Below, one piece after another: positions 32,784 to 43,015 of a stretch of 64,000 nt of DNA. Source of the stretch: Bradyrhizobium cenepequi (GTDB lineage: Bacteria > Pseudomonadota > Alphaproteobacteria > Rhizobiales > Xanthobacteraceae); assembly GCF_020329485.1 (NCBI RefSeq), contig NZ_JAGKJI010000013.1:92253-156252 (forward strand), in the 5' to 3' direction. Made by a program: the position numbers and the translations under genes. The notes below the pieces were generated by a model. It was not told the DNA's origin. It did not search any database and worked only from the letters and a program-made list of their open reading frames with translations. Within the stretch, counting starts at the first letter, position 1. Each line of letters opens with the position of its first letter.

Positions 32784-32968
32784 TAAGAATTGCTCCAGGT
32801 CGGATTCCGGGGCGGACAATCGTTGATGGCACCGGCTTCGTCAATTCCGCTAGGCCGAAGGCTGCGCCTTAAAAGCGCTGGAAAAACCACCCAAATGTCG
32901 CGAAATCTCATCCGAAACCGGCCAATATTGCCGGCAGCGCCGACCCGCTTTCAGCCGGAACCTCCAAT

Positions 32969-33640
32969 TTGCGTATTGTCCGGATCCTTTTGCTGCTGCT
33001 GGTGGCTGGGCTGCTCGTGCCCTACGTGCTGACGCCGCTTTACCGGTCCGGCCATCCGGTCTCGACGCTGATGGCGTGGCGCACCCTGAAGGGCGCGCCG
33101 GTTAGACGGCAATGGGTCGATTTCAACGCGATCTCGCCGTATCTCCCCCGCTCGGTGGTGGGGGCGGAGGATTCGAGATTCTGCAGCCATCGCGGCATCG
33201 ACTGGGACGCGCTGCAGGATGCGATCGACGATGCCGAAGACGGCGCGCCAGGCCGCGGCGGCTCGACGATTACCCAGCAGGTCGCCAAGAACCTATTCCT
33301 GTGGCCGGGCCGCAGCATGGTCCGCAAGGCGCTGGAACTGCCGCTTGCCATGTGGATCGATTTCGTGCTGCCAAAGCAGCGGATCCTGGAAATCTACCTC
33401 AACATTGCCGAACTCGGTCCGTCCGGCCAGTTCGGGGCCGAGGCCGGCTCGCAATATGCCTTCGGCCGTTCGGCGGCGACCTTGTCGCCGCGCGAGGCCG
33501 CGCTGCTCGCGGCGATCCTGCCCAACCCCGTCAGGCGCAGCGCCCGCAATCCCAGCCCCGGCGTACGCCGCCTCGGCGCGACCTATATGGCCCGCGCGAG
33601 CGCGGTTCAGCGCTGCTGGCGCGAAAATCGCGGCCTTTGA
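32969..33640 (+). CDS. mtgA: Monofunctional peptidoglycan transglycosylase MtgA
   Basis: MtgA polymerises lipid II glycan chains in the periplasm. The 223-residue protein has an N-terminal membrane anchor ([19 protein letters not shown]) and the GT51 motifs: [15 protein letters not shown] with catalytic Glu67, [15 protein letters not shown], and [15 protein letters not shown]. The start is a TTG at 32969. It is divergent from ispA and followed by rpmF. Confidence 0.93.
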   Translation: MRIVRILLLLLVAGLLVPYVLTPLYRSGHPVSTLMAWRTLKGAPVRRQWVDFNAISPYLPRSVVGAEDSRFCSHRGIDWDALQDAIDDAEDGAPGRGGSTITQQVAKNLFLWPGRSMVRKALELPLAMWIDFVLPKQRILEIYLNIAELGPSGQFGAEAGSQYAFGRSAATLSPREAALLAAILPNPVRRSARNPSPGVRRLGATYMARASAVQRCWRENRGL

Positions 33641-33788
33641 GCTGATTTTGGGCTGTTTTTGGCGCGTCAGGCTCTAGCCTTACACCATCCGTTCCTCTAT
33701 AAGCGCGGCCTTATCGGCATCGCAGCTCGCTTTTGACGCGCGTCCTTCATTTCGGACGATGCCTCCGCAACACCGCTAAAGGACCGTT

Positions 33789-33971
33789 ATGGCTGTTCCC
33801 AGAAGAAAAACCTCGCCGTCGCGTCGTGGCATGCGCCGCTCGGCGGACGCGATCAAGAAACCGACCTATGTCGAGGACAAGGATTCCGGCGAACTGCGTC
33901 GCCCCCACCACCTCGACCTCAAGACTGGCATGTACAAGGGCCGGCAGGTTCTGAAGAAGAAAGAATCCTGA
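33789..33971 (+). CDS. rpmF: 50S ribosomal protein L32
   Basis: This 60-residue basic protein begins [20 protein letters not shown], the L32 signature. The four-cysteine zinc motif of some L32 proteins is absent, as in other alphaproteobacteria. An AAAGGA ribosome-binding site precedes the ATG. The usual partner yceD and the plsX-fabH genes are not adjacent. Confidence 0.96.
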   Translation: MAVPRRKTSPSRRGMRRSADAIKKPTYVEDKDSGELRRPHHLDLKTGMYKGRQVLKKKES

Positions 33972-34146
33972 TCCCGGCGGATCGAAGACATTTGGATTCC
34001 CGGCTTTGCAACCTGCAAGGCCGGGTTCACAATTGATTGGGCCCGCCTGACATCGGCCAATGAGTGCGATACGGTTTGCGTCGGCACGTAGAGCGTGATC
34101 CGGAAGGCGTTTCGCTCTTGGTTTCCATCGCTAAGGCCTCGCTCGC

Positions 34147-34788
34147 ATGGTCGGTTTTCCGCTGCTGCTGATTCCGCTCGCGGTCTACAACATCATCGTC
34201 TTCCTGATGCCCGGCGTTTCTCTCGCCGATCCGTTGCTGACGGTGACGCTGATGTCGGGGGCGGAATGGCCGGTGACGCTGAGCGACATCCTGCTCGCGC
34301 TCGGCATCGTGCTGCTGCTGCTCGAGGTCATCAAGGGCGCGCGCCCAGGCGCCAAATTCGTGATGGATCACTTGCTGTCGCTGATCGTGTTCGGCGCGGC
34401 AGCCGCCGAATTCATGCTGTGGCCGAAATTCGGCACGTCGACCTTTGGTTTACTGACGCTGCTGGCGCTTGTGGATTTCATCTCCGGGATTGCGCTGCGC
34501 ACCCGCCGTGCTGCACGTGCTTCCGCAAGAGGGGTGCAGCAGGTCGAGCCGGAGCCAGCGCCGCCGTCGCGACCCGCGCCGGCCCCAGTCCCGCAGCCGG
34601 CTCCTGCGCCGGCGCCATCACCAGCTGCCTCAACAGCGCCCGCGAACACGGTACCGGCGGCAGCGTCGGTCGCCGAATCGGTGCTGCAGGATCATTCGAA
34701 GCCGACGCACCCCCAACCCACGGTCGCCTCCCCCGACCTGCAGCCGGGCCGCAATCCGCCTACCGAGCCCGATCACGAACGGCGCTGA
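34147..34788 (+). CDS. Hypothetical four-segment membrane protein with Pro/Ala-rich tail
   Basis: I do not recognise a named family. The first 120 residues contain four hydrophobic segments (for example FPLLLIPLAVYNIIVFLM and LSDILLALGIVLLLLEVI), followed by RTRRAARAS as a positive-inside stop. The last 90 residues are a low-complexity tail rich in Pro and Ala, probably disordered and cytoplasmic. A nearby repeat element starts 27 bases past its stop. Codon use resembles its neighbours, so it looks real. Confidence 0.65.
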   Translation: MVGFPLLLIPLAVYNIIVFLMPGVSLADPLLTVTLMSGAEWPVTLSDILLALGIVLLLLEVIKGARPGAKFVMDHLLSLIVFGAAAAEFMLWPKFGTSTFGLLTLLALVDFISGIALRTRRAARASARGVQQVEPEPAPPSRPAPAPVPQPAPAPAPSPAASTAPANTVPAAASVAESVLQDHSKPTHPQPTVASPDLQPGRNPPTEPDHERR

Positions 34789-34814
34789 CTGGTCGACTGT
34801 AGGATCAGCGCGTT

Positions 34815-34977
34815 CACCCTCCCCTGAAAGGGGAGGGTCGGATCGCATGTAGCAAAGCGAAATGCGAACCGGGGAGGGGTTAACTCTCTCCACTCGGGCA
34901 GTATATCAGCGGAGAGACCTGACCCCTCCCCGCCGCTCATTTCATTCCCGTCGACCCTCCCCTTTTAGGGGAGGGTT
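34815..34977. repeat. 163-bp composite palindromic element, copy 1
   Basis: The element starts CACCCTCCCCTGAAAGGGGA and ends CCTCCCCTTTTAGGGGAGGG. Each end is itself a small hairpin, and inner segments (GGGGAGGGGTT and ACCCCTCCCC) also pair. An inverted copy with high similarity lies at 57108-57265. Confidence 0.85.
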
Positions 34978-35275
34978 AAACCTGACCGGCCATCAGATGA
35001 TCTGGCGCGTGCGGCGCACCACGCCGCGCCTGCGGGCGGGGGGCATAGGCGGTCCGCGCATCCGCAAGCGTCCCGCGCCGCAGCGGACGGGTCTGCGGCG
35101 TCAGCGCCGCGGTCGCGATCAGCTGGGTCACGAAGCCCGCATCAGGTCGTGGCAGCGGCCGTTTGGATACGTAGTGCAGGGATTCGGTCACCGGCACGAG
35201 TTCAACGGAGGCGACTGTGGCACCGGTCGAAACCTCGCCCTCCAGCACTTGCCTTGATCCGCCGGCTTCCGGCAT
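34976..35275 (-). CDS. Small conserved hypothetical protein
   Basis: This 99-residue frame starts MPEAGGSRQVLEGEVS and contains RPDAGFVTQLIATAALTPQT followed by RPLRRG. I recall similar RPD.GFVTQLIATA segments in small rhizobial proteins, often annotated only as hypothetical. An in-frame ATG at 35380 would give 134 residues. The last codons enter the neighbouring repeat element. No function can be given. Confidence 0.5.
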   Translation of the reverse strand: MPEAGGSRQVLEGEVSTGATVASVELVPVTESLHYVSKRPLPRPDAGFVTQLIATAALTPQTRPLRRGTLADARTAYAPRPQARRGAPHAPDHLMAGQV

Positions 35276-35522
35276 CGTTAATCCCGCTCGATTGTCACGT
35301 TTCGGGACGCTACCATCCCCTTCAACCTGAACTCGCAAGGTCCATGCCGGCGCACGAACTTTTGTTCCCGGCGTCGGCAAAACGTGGTTTCCAGATTATT
35401 TATGAACTTTACCTAAGGTCTGACAGGAAACAGAGGCACACTCCAAGCTTGGAATCACTTACCCACTGTCACGTGCGTCGGTCGTATCCACTTGGCCGTG
35501 TCCTGAAACGAGGCGACAGCAG

Positions 35523-37214
35523 ATGCCTTCCATCCCGCCAGCCGCCGACATCCTGGCTTCGCTCGGCCAAGTGACGTTTGTCTGGGACATCGCCTCCGAT
35601 GCGCTGGTCTGGAGCGACAATGTGGCCTCGGTTTTCCCTGATCTTGCGCCGGAGGCGCTTGCGAGCGGCGCGTCCTTTTCCAGGCTGATCGAGCCCTCGC
35701 ACACAATTCGCTCCGATGCGCTCCTCGGCCAACCTGCGCCGTTGCGCAGCGGCGAAGGCATGCCCTACCGCATAGAATATGGCGTGCGCGCCAGCACCTC
35801 GGCGCCCGTGATCTGGATCGAGGAAACCGGCTGCTGGTTTGCCGGGCGCGACGGCCGGCCGGTGCGCGCCCAGGGCGTGATCAGGATCGACAACGAGCGC
35901 CATGCCCGTGACGAGCAGCTTGTGAAGCTGTCGCGGCACGATCCGCTCACCGGCGAACTCAACCGCACCCACCTGATCGCCTCGCTCGCCGCGGCGATTG
36001 AGGAAGCTACGCGCTTCCGTTCGTCCTGCGCTTTCATGCTGATCGGCATCGACCATCTGGCGCGCATCAACGACGCCTTCGGCTTTGATGTCGCTGACGC
36101 CGTGATCGCGGAAATCGGCAAGCGCATCCGCGCCCGCCTGCGCGGCGGCGACGTGCTGGGGCGATTCTCCGGCAACAAGTTCGGGCTGATCCTGCGCAAC
36201 TGCACCGCCGACGATACCAATGTTGCCGCCGAGCGCTTTCTCGCGGCCGTGCGCGAGGAGATCGTGCCGACCAAGTCCGGCCCCGTTTCGGTGACGGCGT
36301 CGATCGGCGCGGTCAGCGTGCCGCGCCATGCCCGCAATGCCGATGAGGCGATCAACCGCGCCCAGGAGGCGCTCGACATCGCCAAGAGCCGGCGCGCCGG
36401 CTCGTTCCTGCTTTGGAAGCCGAATGTCGAGCGCGACGCCCAGCGCCGCGTCAACATCCGCGTCACCGACGCGATCGTCACCGCGCTGAACGAACGGCGC
36501 ATTGTGGTGGCGTTCGAGCCGGTGGTCGAGGTGCAGTCGCGGCAGCCCGCTTTCTACGAGTGCCTGGTGCGCATGCAGCAGGAGGACGGGCAGGCGCTGT
36601 CGGCGCCCGACATCGTGCCGGTTGCCGAGCGCCTCGGCCTGATCCGGCTGGTCGATCACCGTGTGCTCGAGCTTGCGGTAGCCGAGCTTGCCGCTTCGTC
36701 CGAGGTTCAGCTCAGTCTCAACATCTCGCCGGACACCACCATGGATCCGGACTGGCTCTCCGGAATCGAATCGCTGATGGCCGCGCATCCCGGCATTGGC
36801 GAGCGTCTGATCGTCGAGATCACGGAGACGGTGGCGATCCGCAATCTCGACGAGGTGCGCGGCTTCGTCACGCGGTTGAAGAATTTCGGCAGCCGGATCG
36901 CGATCGACGATTTCGGCGCCGGCTACACCTCGTTCCGTAACTTGCGCAAGCTCGGCGTCGATATTGTCAAGATCGACGGCGCCTTCGTGCAGAACATCGC
37001 GCATTCCGCCGACGACCGCGCCTTCGTGCAGACATTGCTCGACCTCGCGCGCCGGCTCGGCATCAAGACCGTTGCGGAATGGGTCCAGGATGAAGCGTCC
37101 GCGACAATGCTCCGCGACTGGGGCTGCGACTACATCCAGGGCCGCCTGATCGGATTGGCCTCTCCGAAGCGACCATGGGACGCGGCGGACAAGGCGATGC
37201 CGGCGGCAGGCTAA
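35523..37214 (+). CDS. GGDEF/EAL protein with degenerate GGDEF site
   Basis: This 563-residue protein has a PAS-like N-terminus (about 15-125), a GGDEF domain (about 135-295) and an EAL domain (about 310-550). The GGDEF motif is SGNKF (216-220), so cyclic-di-GMP synthesis is unlikely. The EAL domain reads YECLVRM (Glu346), and keeps LNIS, EITET, DDFGAGYTS, VKIDGAF and AEWVQ, so phosphodiesterase activity is plausible despite ECL for EAL. No membrane segment is visible. It stands alone upstream of the convergent phaR; any link to PHB storage is only positional. Confidence 0.88.
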   Translation: MPSIPPAADILASLGQVTFVWDIASDALVWSDNVASVFPDLAPEALASGASFSRLIEPSHTIRSDALLGQPAPLRSGEGMPYRIEYGVRASTSAPVIWIEETGCWFAGRDGRPVRAQGVIRIDNERHARDEQLVKLSRHDPLTGELNRTHLIASLAAAIEEATRFRSSCAFMLIGIDHLARINDAFGFDVADAVIAEIGKRIRARLRGGDVLGRFSGNKFGLILRNCTADDTNVAAERFLAAVREEIVPTKSGPVSVTASIGAVSVPRHARNADEAINRAQEALDIAKSRRAGSFLLWKPNVERDAQRRVNIRVTDAIVTALNERRIVVAFEPVVEVQSRQPAFYECLVRMQQEDGQALSAPDIVPVAERLGLIRLVDHRVLELAVAELAASSEVQLSLNISPDTTMDPDWLSGIESLMAAHPGIGERLIVEITETVAIRNLDEVRGFVTRLKNFGSRIAIDDFGAGYTSFRNLRKLGVDIVKIDGAFVQNIAHSADDRAFVQTLLDLARRLGIKTVAEWVQDEASATMLRDWGCDYIQGRLIGLASPKRPWDAADKAMPAAG

Positions 37215-37220
37215 CGGCCT

Positions 37221-37383
37221 GTCATTCCGGGGCGATGCGATAGCATCGCTCCCCGAATCCATTCACCCGTTCGCGCAAGTGGCCCAATGGATTCTCTGAT
37301 GTGCAATCGCACATCATAGTTCGCGCGGAGCCTGTCATCGGGCCGCGCTTTTGCGCGGACCCGATGGCACGCCCCGGAATGAC
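37221..37383. repeat. Inverted repeat (GTCATTCCGGGGCG type)
   Basis: Perfect 14-bp outer arms GTCATTCCGGGGCG and CGCCCCGGAATGAC enclose inner stems such as GATGTGC/GCACATC. It lies between the convergent GGDEF/EAL and phaR genes. Confidence 0.85.
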
Positions 37384-37409
37384 GAACTCAGTGGCAGAGT
37401 TGGAAGACC

Positions 37410-38015
37410 CTATTCTTCCTTTTTTGTCGTCGTCTCGCGCGACATCCGCTCGAGGCGCTCCTGCATCTCTTTCATCTGACGGCGCAGGTCGTCGATGTTC
37501 TTTTCATCCGGCGGCGGCTCCGGCACTTTCTCGGGCTCGGGCGTTGCGGCTCCTGTGCGCGGCGGCGCGAATGGCTTGAACATGGAGAAGGTCTGCTGGA
37601 ACAGCTCCATGTTGCGCCGAACCTGTTCCTCGAGCGGCGCGAAGGGAGTTCCGCTCAGCGTGCTTGCGATCTGCTTGCGGAACTTCTCCTGCTCTTTGGT
37701 CAGTGTGTCGATCGACTGCTCGAGATATTTCGGCACCACCATTTGCATGCTGTCGCCGTAGAAGCGGATCAACTGCCGAAGGAAAGTGGTCGGCAACAGG
37801 TTCTGGCCGGCCTTGTTCTCCTGCTCGAAGATGATCTGCGCCAACACCGATCGGGTGATGTCGTCGCCGGTCTTGGCGTCGTAGACGAGGAAATCCTCGC
37901 CCTCCTTCACCATTGCGGCGAGATCCTCGAGCGTCACATAAGTGCTGGTTCCGGTATTATAGAGCCGCCGGTTGGCGTATTTCTTGATCGTCGTAGGGTG
38001 TTCTGATTTTGCCAT
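37410..38015 (-). CDS. phaR: Polyhydroxyalkanoate synthesis repressor PhaR
   Basis: PhaR binds DNA and PHB granules, and represses phasin and related genes until polymer forms. The 201-residue protein starts with the PHB/PHA accumulation regulator DNA-binding domain (TIKKYANRRLYNTGTSTYVTLEDLA), then a PHB-binding PHB_acc domain (RQLIRFYGDSMQMVVPKYLEQSI), and ends in a Pro-rich linker and Glu/Arg coiled coil. It is divergent from phaA. The PHB synthase phaC is not in the window. Confidence 0.92.
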   Translation of the reverse strand: MAKSEHPTTIKKYANRRLYNTGTSTYVTLEDLAAMVKEGEDFLVYDAKTGDDITRSVLAQIIFEQENKAGQNLLPTTFLRQLIRFYGDSMQMVVPKYLEQSIDTLTKEQEKFRKQIASTLSGTPFAPLEEQVRRNMELFQQTFSMFKPFAPPRTGAATPEPEKVPEPPPDEKNIDDLRRQMKEMQERLERMSRETTTKKEE

Positions 38016-38049
38016 GGGGGCTCACATATCAACACCAAGGGGGACCCTT

Positions 38050-38064
38050 TGCAGCATTGCTGCA
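38050..38064. promoter_or_regulatory. Palindrome upstream of phaR (possible PhaR site)
   Basis: TGCAGCATTGCTGCA is a perfect 7-1-7 palindrome, 35 bases upstream of the phaR start. PhaR proteins bind GC-rich dyads built from CTGC and GCAG half-sites, and the same half-sites appear here in the opposite order. Autoregulation is inferred. Confidence 0.45.
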
Positions 38065-38337
38065 GGGGTGATGCACACGCATCGCAGCAAAGGTAAGCAT
38101 TTTCAAAGCCGCTCGGCAACGATTTGTGCGGCACGGTTAATTCCAAAGCATAGTTATTGCTCAGGAAAGCTCCAGCGGGGTCAATTTAAGTGCGCCGCGG
38201 CAGGATTCGGCTGTCGGGCCGATTGACATGCATCAAGGACGTTAACAGGATGAGGTCGAAAGACAGGCCCGCGTCCGGCCGCCGCCCGCCGCCAAGCTAT
38301 CCGAAGGCCAAAACCTCAAGCTTCTTAGGAGATGCCC

Positions 38338-39516
<1,179 letters not shown>

Positions 39517-39584
39517 ACAAGAGGCAGCATGCCGGGTTGAATGATGAAAAGATCGTCTGTCAACCGTAGTGCAAGCTGATAAGA

Positions 39585-39613
39585 AAAATGCCCGGTCTCG
39601 TGCCGGGCATTTT
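39585..39613 (+). terminator. Intrinsic terminator after phaA
   Basis: AAAATGCCCGG (39585-39595) and CCGGGCATTTT (39603-39613) form a perfect 11-bp stem with a seven-base loop, followed by GCATTTTGGA. It is A-rich on the left and T-rich on the right, so it can act on either strand. It lies between phaA and phaB. Confidence 0.8.
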
Positions 39614-39692
39614 GCATTTTGGAGCATGACTTGAATTTCAAAAGACCGGCACAATGTCGGCTTACAAAAAGGCGACCAAGGAGGAGACGGAC

Positions 39693-40418
39693 ATGGCACG
39701 TGTTGCATTGGTAACCGGAGGCACGCGAGGCATCGGCGCTGCGATCAGCAAGGCGTTGAAGGCGGCCGGCTACAAGGTCGCGGCGACCTATGGCGGCAAT
39801 GATGCCGCGGCGGAGAAGTTCAGGGCGGAGACCGGCATTCCCGCTTACAAATGGGACGTCGCCTCGTTCGATGCCTGCGTCGCCGGGATCAAGCAGGTGG
39901 AGGCCGATATCGGCCCGATCGACGTGCTCGTCAACAATGCCGGCATCACCCGCGACACCGCGTTCCACAAGATGACGCTGCAGCAGTGGAACGAAGTGAT
40001 CAACACCAATCTCGGCTCGCTCTTCAACATGACGCGCCAGGTGATCGAGGGCATGCGCGCCCGCAAGTTCGGCCGCATCATCAACATCTCCTCGATCAAC
40101 GGCCAGAAGGGCCAGTTCGGCCAGGTCAACTATTCCGCGGCCAAGGCCGGCGACATCGGCTTCACCAAGGCGCTCGCGCTGGAGAACGCCAAGGGCGGCA
40201 TCACCGTGAACGTGATCGCGCCCGGCTACATCAACACCGAAATGGTGCAGGCGGTGCCGAAGGATGTGCTGGAAAAGAACGTGATTCCGCAGATCCCGGT
40301 CAACCGCCTCGGCGAGCCCGAGGAGATCGCGCGCGCGGTGGTGTTCCTGGCTGCCGACGACGCCGGCTTCATCACCGGCTCGACGCTCACGGTGAATGGC
40401 GGCCAATATCACGTGTGA
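39693..40418 (+). CDS. phaB: Acetoacetyl-CoA reductase PhaB
   Basis: PhaB reduces acetoacetyl-CoA to (R)-3-hydroxybutyryl-CoA with NADPH, giving the PHB monomer. The 241-residue SDR has VTGGTRGIGAAI for the cofactor, LVNNAGITRD, the catalytic ISSINGQKGQFGQVNYSAAKAG (Ser, Tyr, Lys) and a C-terminal ITGSTLTVNGGQY. I start at the ATG at 39693 with AAGGAGG before it; an upstream ATG at 39654 is less likely. Despite the terminator it has no other obvious promoter, so some readthrough from phaA is likely. Confidence 0.94.
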   Translation: MARVALVTGGTRGIGAAISKALKAAGYKVAATYGGNDAAAEKFRAETGIPAYKWDVASFDACVAGIKQVEADIGPIDVLVNNAGITRDTAFHKMTLQQWNEVINTNLGSLFNMTRQVIEGMRARKFGRIINISSINGQKGQFGQVNYSAAKAGDIGFTKALALENAKGGITVNVIAPGYINTEMVQAVPKDVLEKNVIPQIPVNRLGEPEEIARAVVFLAADDAGFITGSTLTVNGGQYHV

Positions 40419-40514
40419 TGTTCGCTCGCGTCATTGCGAGCGATAGCGGCGAGGCAATCCAGCTTTTCTGATATAGAAGCCGGACTGCTCTCGCATTCGC
40501 TCACAATGATATCA

Positions 40515-41381
40515 ATGACCGCCCGCACCGCTACCCTGATCGGCCTGACCGCGATCATCATGTGGTCGCTGCTCGCCGTGCTGACGGTCGCGACCGGCAA
40601 GATTCCCGCCTTCCAGCTTGCAGCGATGACGTTCGCGATCGGCGCGCTGGTCGCTTTCGCGACCTTCATCTTTCGTCCCTCCGCGTTCGGCGCGCTGAAG
40701 CAGCCGCCGGCTGCCTGGGTCGTCGGTGTTGGCGGCCTGTTCGGCTATCACGCGCTGTATTTCCTGGCGCTGCGCTTTGCGCCGCCCGCGGAAGCCGGGC
40801 TGTTGAACTATCTCTGGCCGCTGCTCATCGTGCTGTTCTCCGCGTTTCTGCCCGGCGAGCGGCTCGCGCCGCATCACATCATCGGCGCCATCTTAGGGCT
40901 TGTTGGGACGGTGCTGCTGTTCGCCGGCAACACCAGCGGTTTCACACCGGGCCAGATCCCCGGTCTTGCCGCGGCGTTCGTCGCGGCCTTTGTGTGGGCC
41001 AGCTATTCGGTGATGTCGCGCCGGCTCAAATCGGTGCCGACGGATGCGGTGGCCGGTTTCTGCCTTGTCACCGCGCTGCTCGCGGCAATCGTGCATGAGA
41101 TGGTTGAGACCACGGTCTGGCCGGAGACATCAGGGCAATGGCTTGCCATCGCGGCACTCGGGGTCGGTCCGGTCGGCGCCGCCTTCTTCACCTGGGACAT
41201 TGGCATGAAGCGCGGCGACATCCGCGTGCTTGGTGCGGCCTCCTATGCAACGCCGCTGCTCTCGACCGCGTTCCTGATTGTCGCCGGCTTCGCGCAGCCG
41301 ACCGCTACGATCGCCATCGCCGCGGCCCTGATCGCGGGCGGCGGCCTGATCGCCGCGAGGGATATGTGGAGAAAGCGGTGA
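40515..41381 (+). CDS. EamA/DMT-family exporter (YddG-like)
   Basis: This 288-residue membrane protein has ten hydrophobic segments in two EamA units. The GYHALYFLALRFAPPAEAGLLNYLWPLLIV segment resembles YddG-type aromatic amino acid exporters, but the substrate is not certain. The start may be 40515 (MTARTATLIG) or 40506; upstream in-frame codons overlap a half-copy of the CGTCATTGCGAG repeat and are unlikely to be translated. It lies downstream of phaB on the same strand. Confidence 0.82.
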   Translation: MTARTATLIGLTAIIMWSLLAVLTVATGKIPAFQLAAMTFAIGALVAFATFIFRPSAFGALKQPPAAWVVGVGGLFGYHALYFLALRFAPPAEAGLLNYLWPLLIVLFSAFLPGERLAPHHIIGAILGLVGTVLLFAGNTSGFTPGQIPGLAAAFVAAFVWASYSVMSRRLKSVPTDAVAGFCLVTALLAAIVHEMVETTVWPETSGQWLAIAALGVGPVGAAFFTWDIGMKRGDIRVLGAASYATPLLSTAFLIVAGFAQPTATIAIAAALIAGGGLIAARDMWRKR

Positions 41382-41396
41382 GCATTCTTGCCGCTC

Positions 41397-41504
41397 GTCA
41401 TTCCGGGGCGATGCGACAGCATCGAGCCCGGAATCCATGTCTCCAACTGCGCGTACGGCCTGATGGATTCCGGGCCTGCGCCTTGCGGCGCATCCCGGAA
41501 TGAC
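41397..41504. repeat. Inverted repeat (GTCATTCCGGG type)
   Basis: Arms GTCATTCCGGG and CCCGGAATGAC with inner ATGGATTCC segments. Beside it, near 41533-41555, is a half-copy of the GCTTTGCCCACCC element found at 43766. Confidence 0.8.
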
Positions 41505-41564
41505 AGCGGACGGAGTGCTGTTGGCGGGCATGCTACGCTTTGCCCACCCTACGGCGCCACGAAG

Positions 41565-41993
41565 CTATTTGGGCTCCCAGCCCTTCGGCGCCAGCTCGAA
41601 TTTCGCGAACTCGAACGCCGGCGCGACGGTGCATCCGACCAGGGTCCAATCGCCGGTGCACTCCGCAGCCTGCCACGCATGCGCCGGCACGATCGCCTGC
41701 GGCACTTCGCCGGCTGCGAGATCGGGTCCGAGACGAATCTCGCGCTGTCCGTCCGCATCGGCGATCCGCAAGGTCAGCGCATCGCCTGAGTAATAGTGCC
41801 AGATCTCCACCGCATCGACGCGATGCCAATGTGAGCGCTCGCCGTGCGCGAGCAGGAAATAGATCGCGGTCGAGCGCGCTCGCCCGCTCGCATCCGCCTC
41901 GTTATCGCGAAACGTCTCGCGGTAATGGCCGCCCTCGGGATGCGGCTTGAGCTCAAGCTGTGCGATGATCTCGGCGGCGGGGGGCTTGGGCAT
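41565..41993 (-). CDS. DUF985 cupin-fold protein
   Basis: This 142-residue protein has a cupin beta-barrel of the DUF985 type: LKPHPEGGHYRETFRD, YFLLAHGERSHWHRVDAVEIW and LVGCTVAPAFEFAKFELAP. The histidines and glutamate of SHWHR...E may bind a metal. Its ATG overlaps the gloB stop (ATGA), so the two are probably co-translated. The function of the family is unknown; coupling to gloB suggests, but does not show, a role in small-metabolite or sugar-aldehyde handling. Confidence 0.83.
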   Translation of the reverse strand: MPKPPAAEIIAQLELKPHPEGGHYRETFRDNEADASGRARSTAIYFLLAHGERSHWHRVDAVEIWHYYSGDALTLRIADADGQREIRLGPDLAAGEVPQAIVPAHAWQAAECTGDWTLVGCTVAPAFEFAKFELAPKGWEPK

Positions 41994-42760
41994 CAGGATT
42001 TGTTCTTGCGCTCGCGCAATTCGCCGAACACCTGCGCTCCCTCGGCGCCCTTCATGTGCAGCTTGGCGGCCACCGCCGGCTCGTCGGCGCGCAGGAAGAC
42101 GTTGGCTTTCTTCTCCTCGCCAAGCAGCGTCGGGATCGTCGGCTTGTTCTCCGCGCGCAGCCGCGTCACCTCCTCGGCGCGCGCATTCAGCGCGGGATTG
42201 TCTGATTCCACTGTCAGCGCGAACTTGACATTGGAGGCGGTATATTCGTGGCCGCAATAGAGGCGGAAATCGTCCGGCAGCGCGCGCAGCTTCAAAAGCG
42301 AATCCCACATCATGGGATAGTTACCCTCGAACACCCGGCCGCAGCCGATCGAGAACAAGGTGTCGGCGGCAAACACCGCCTTCTCGCCGTCGAACACGTA
42401 GGAGATGTGGTCAAGCGTATGGCCCGGCGTCTCCAGCACCCGGGCGAGCAGGCTGCCGACCTTGATCACGTCGCCATTGGCGGCGCGCAGGTCGACATTG
42501 GCGATCGCCGTGGTCTTGTCGTGCGGCGCGACGACGCGGCAACCATATTTCTGTTTGAGTTCGGCAACCCCGCCGACATGGTCATGATGATGGTGCGTGA
42601 TCAGGATGTCGGTCAGATTCCAGCCCTCGCGCTCCAGCGCCGCGATGATCGGGCCGGCTTCCGGCGCATCGATCGAGGCGGTGGCCTTGGTGGCGGGATC
42701 GTGGACCAGATAGCCGAAATTGTCGGTCAGGCAGGTGAAGAGACGGATTTCAGCAGTCAT
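41993..42760 (-). CDS. gloB: Hydroxyacylglutathione hydrolase (glyoxalase II)
   Basis: GloB hydrolyses S-lactoylglutathione to lactate and glutathione, finishing methylglyoxal removal. The 255-residue metallo-beta-lactamase-fold protein has the binuclear metal motif THHHHDHVGG (residues 55-64), TPGHTLDHISY, AADTLFSIGCGR and the glutathione-binding CGHEYTASNVKFA, with a standard C-terminal HAGH domain. I start at the ATG at 42760 with GGGAGC before it, not at 42799. It is divergent from a methyltransferase gene. Confidence 0.93.
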   Translation of the reverse strand: MTAEIRLFTCLTDNFGYLVHDPATKATASIDAPEAGPIIAALEREGWNLTDILITHHHHDHVGGVAELKQKYGCRVVAPHDKTTAIANVDLRAANGDVIKVGSLLARVLETPGHTLDHISYVFDGEKAVFAADTLFSIGCGRVFEGNYPMMWDSLLKLRALPDDFRLYCGHEYTASNVKFALTVESDNPALNARAEEVTRLRAENKPTIPTLLGEEKKANVFLRADEPAVAAKLHMKGAEGAQVFGELRERKNKS

Positions 42761-43015
42761 GATAGCTCCCGCGAACGGCCAAGGCGTTAAGGCTAACACG
42801 CCCTATATGTGCGGGAAATATGGCGTTGACGCCCCCGCGACAATGCAATTTCCGGGAACATGCGCGTGACGGCGCCGCATGATCCAACCGCGGAGGGGCG
42901 CGTTGGCGCAAGGCGGGTACCGGTTTTCCCTCGCGACAAACCAAAGCGTTTGCGCGGCGATCATGCTCAAATGATCCAATTTCCATCTGATCGGATCATG
43001 CTCTAGGTTGGCTGA

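Noticed and set aside
35469..37262. 597-residue open frame antisense to the GGDEF/EAL gene
   Set aside because: The plus-strand gene has clear domain motifs; this frame has none.
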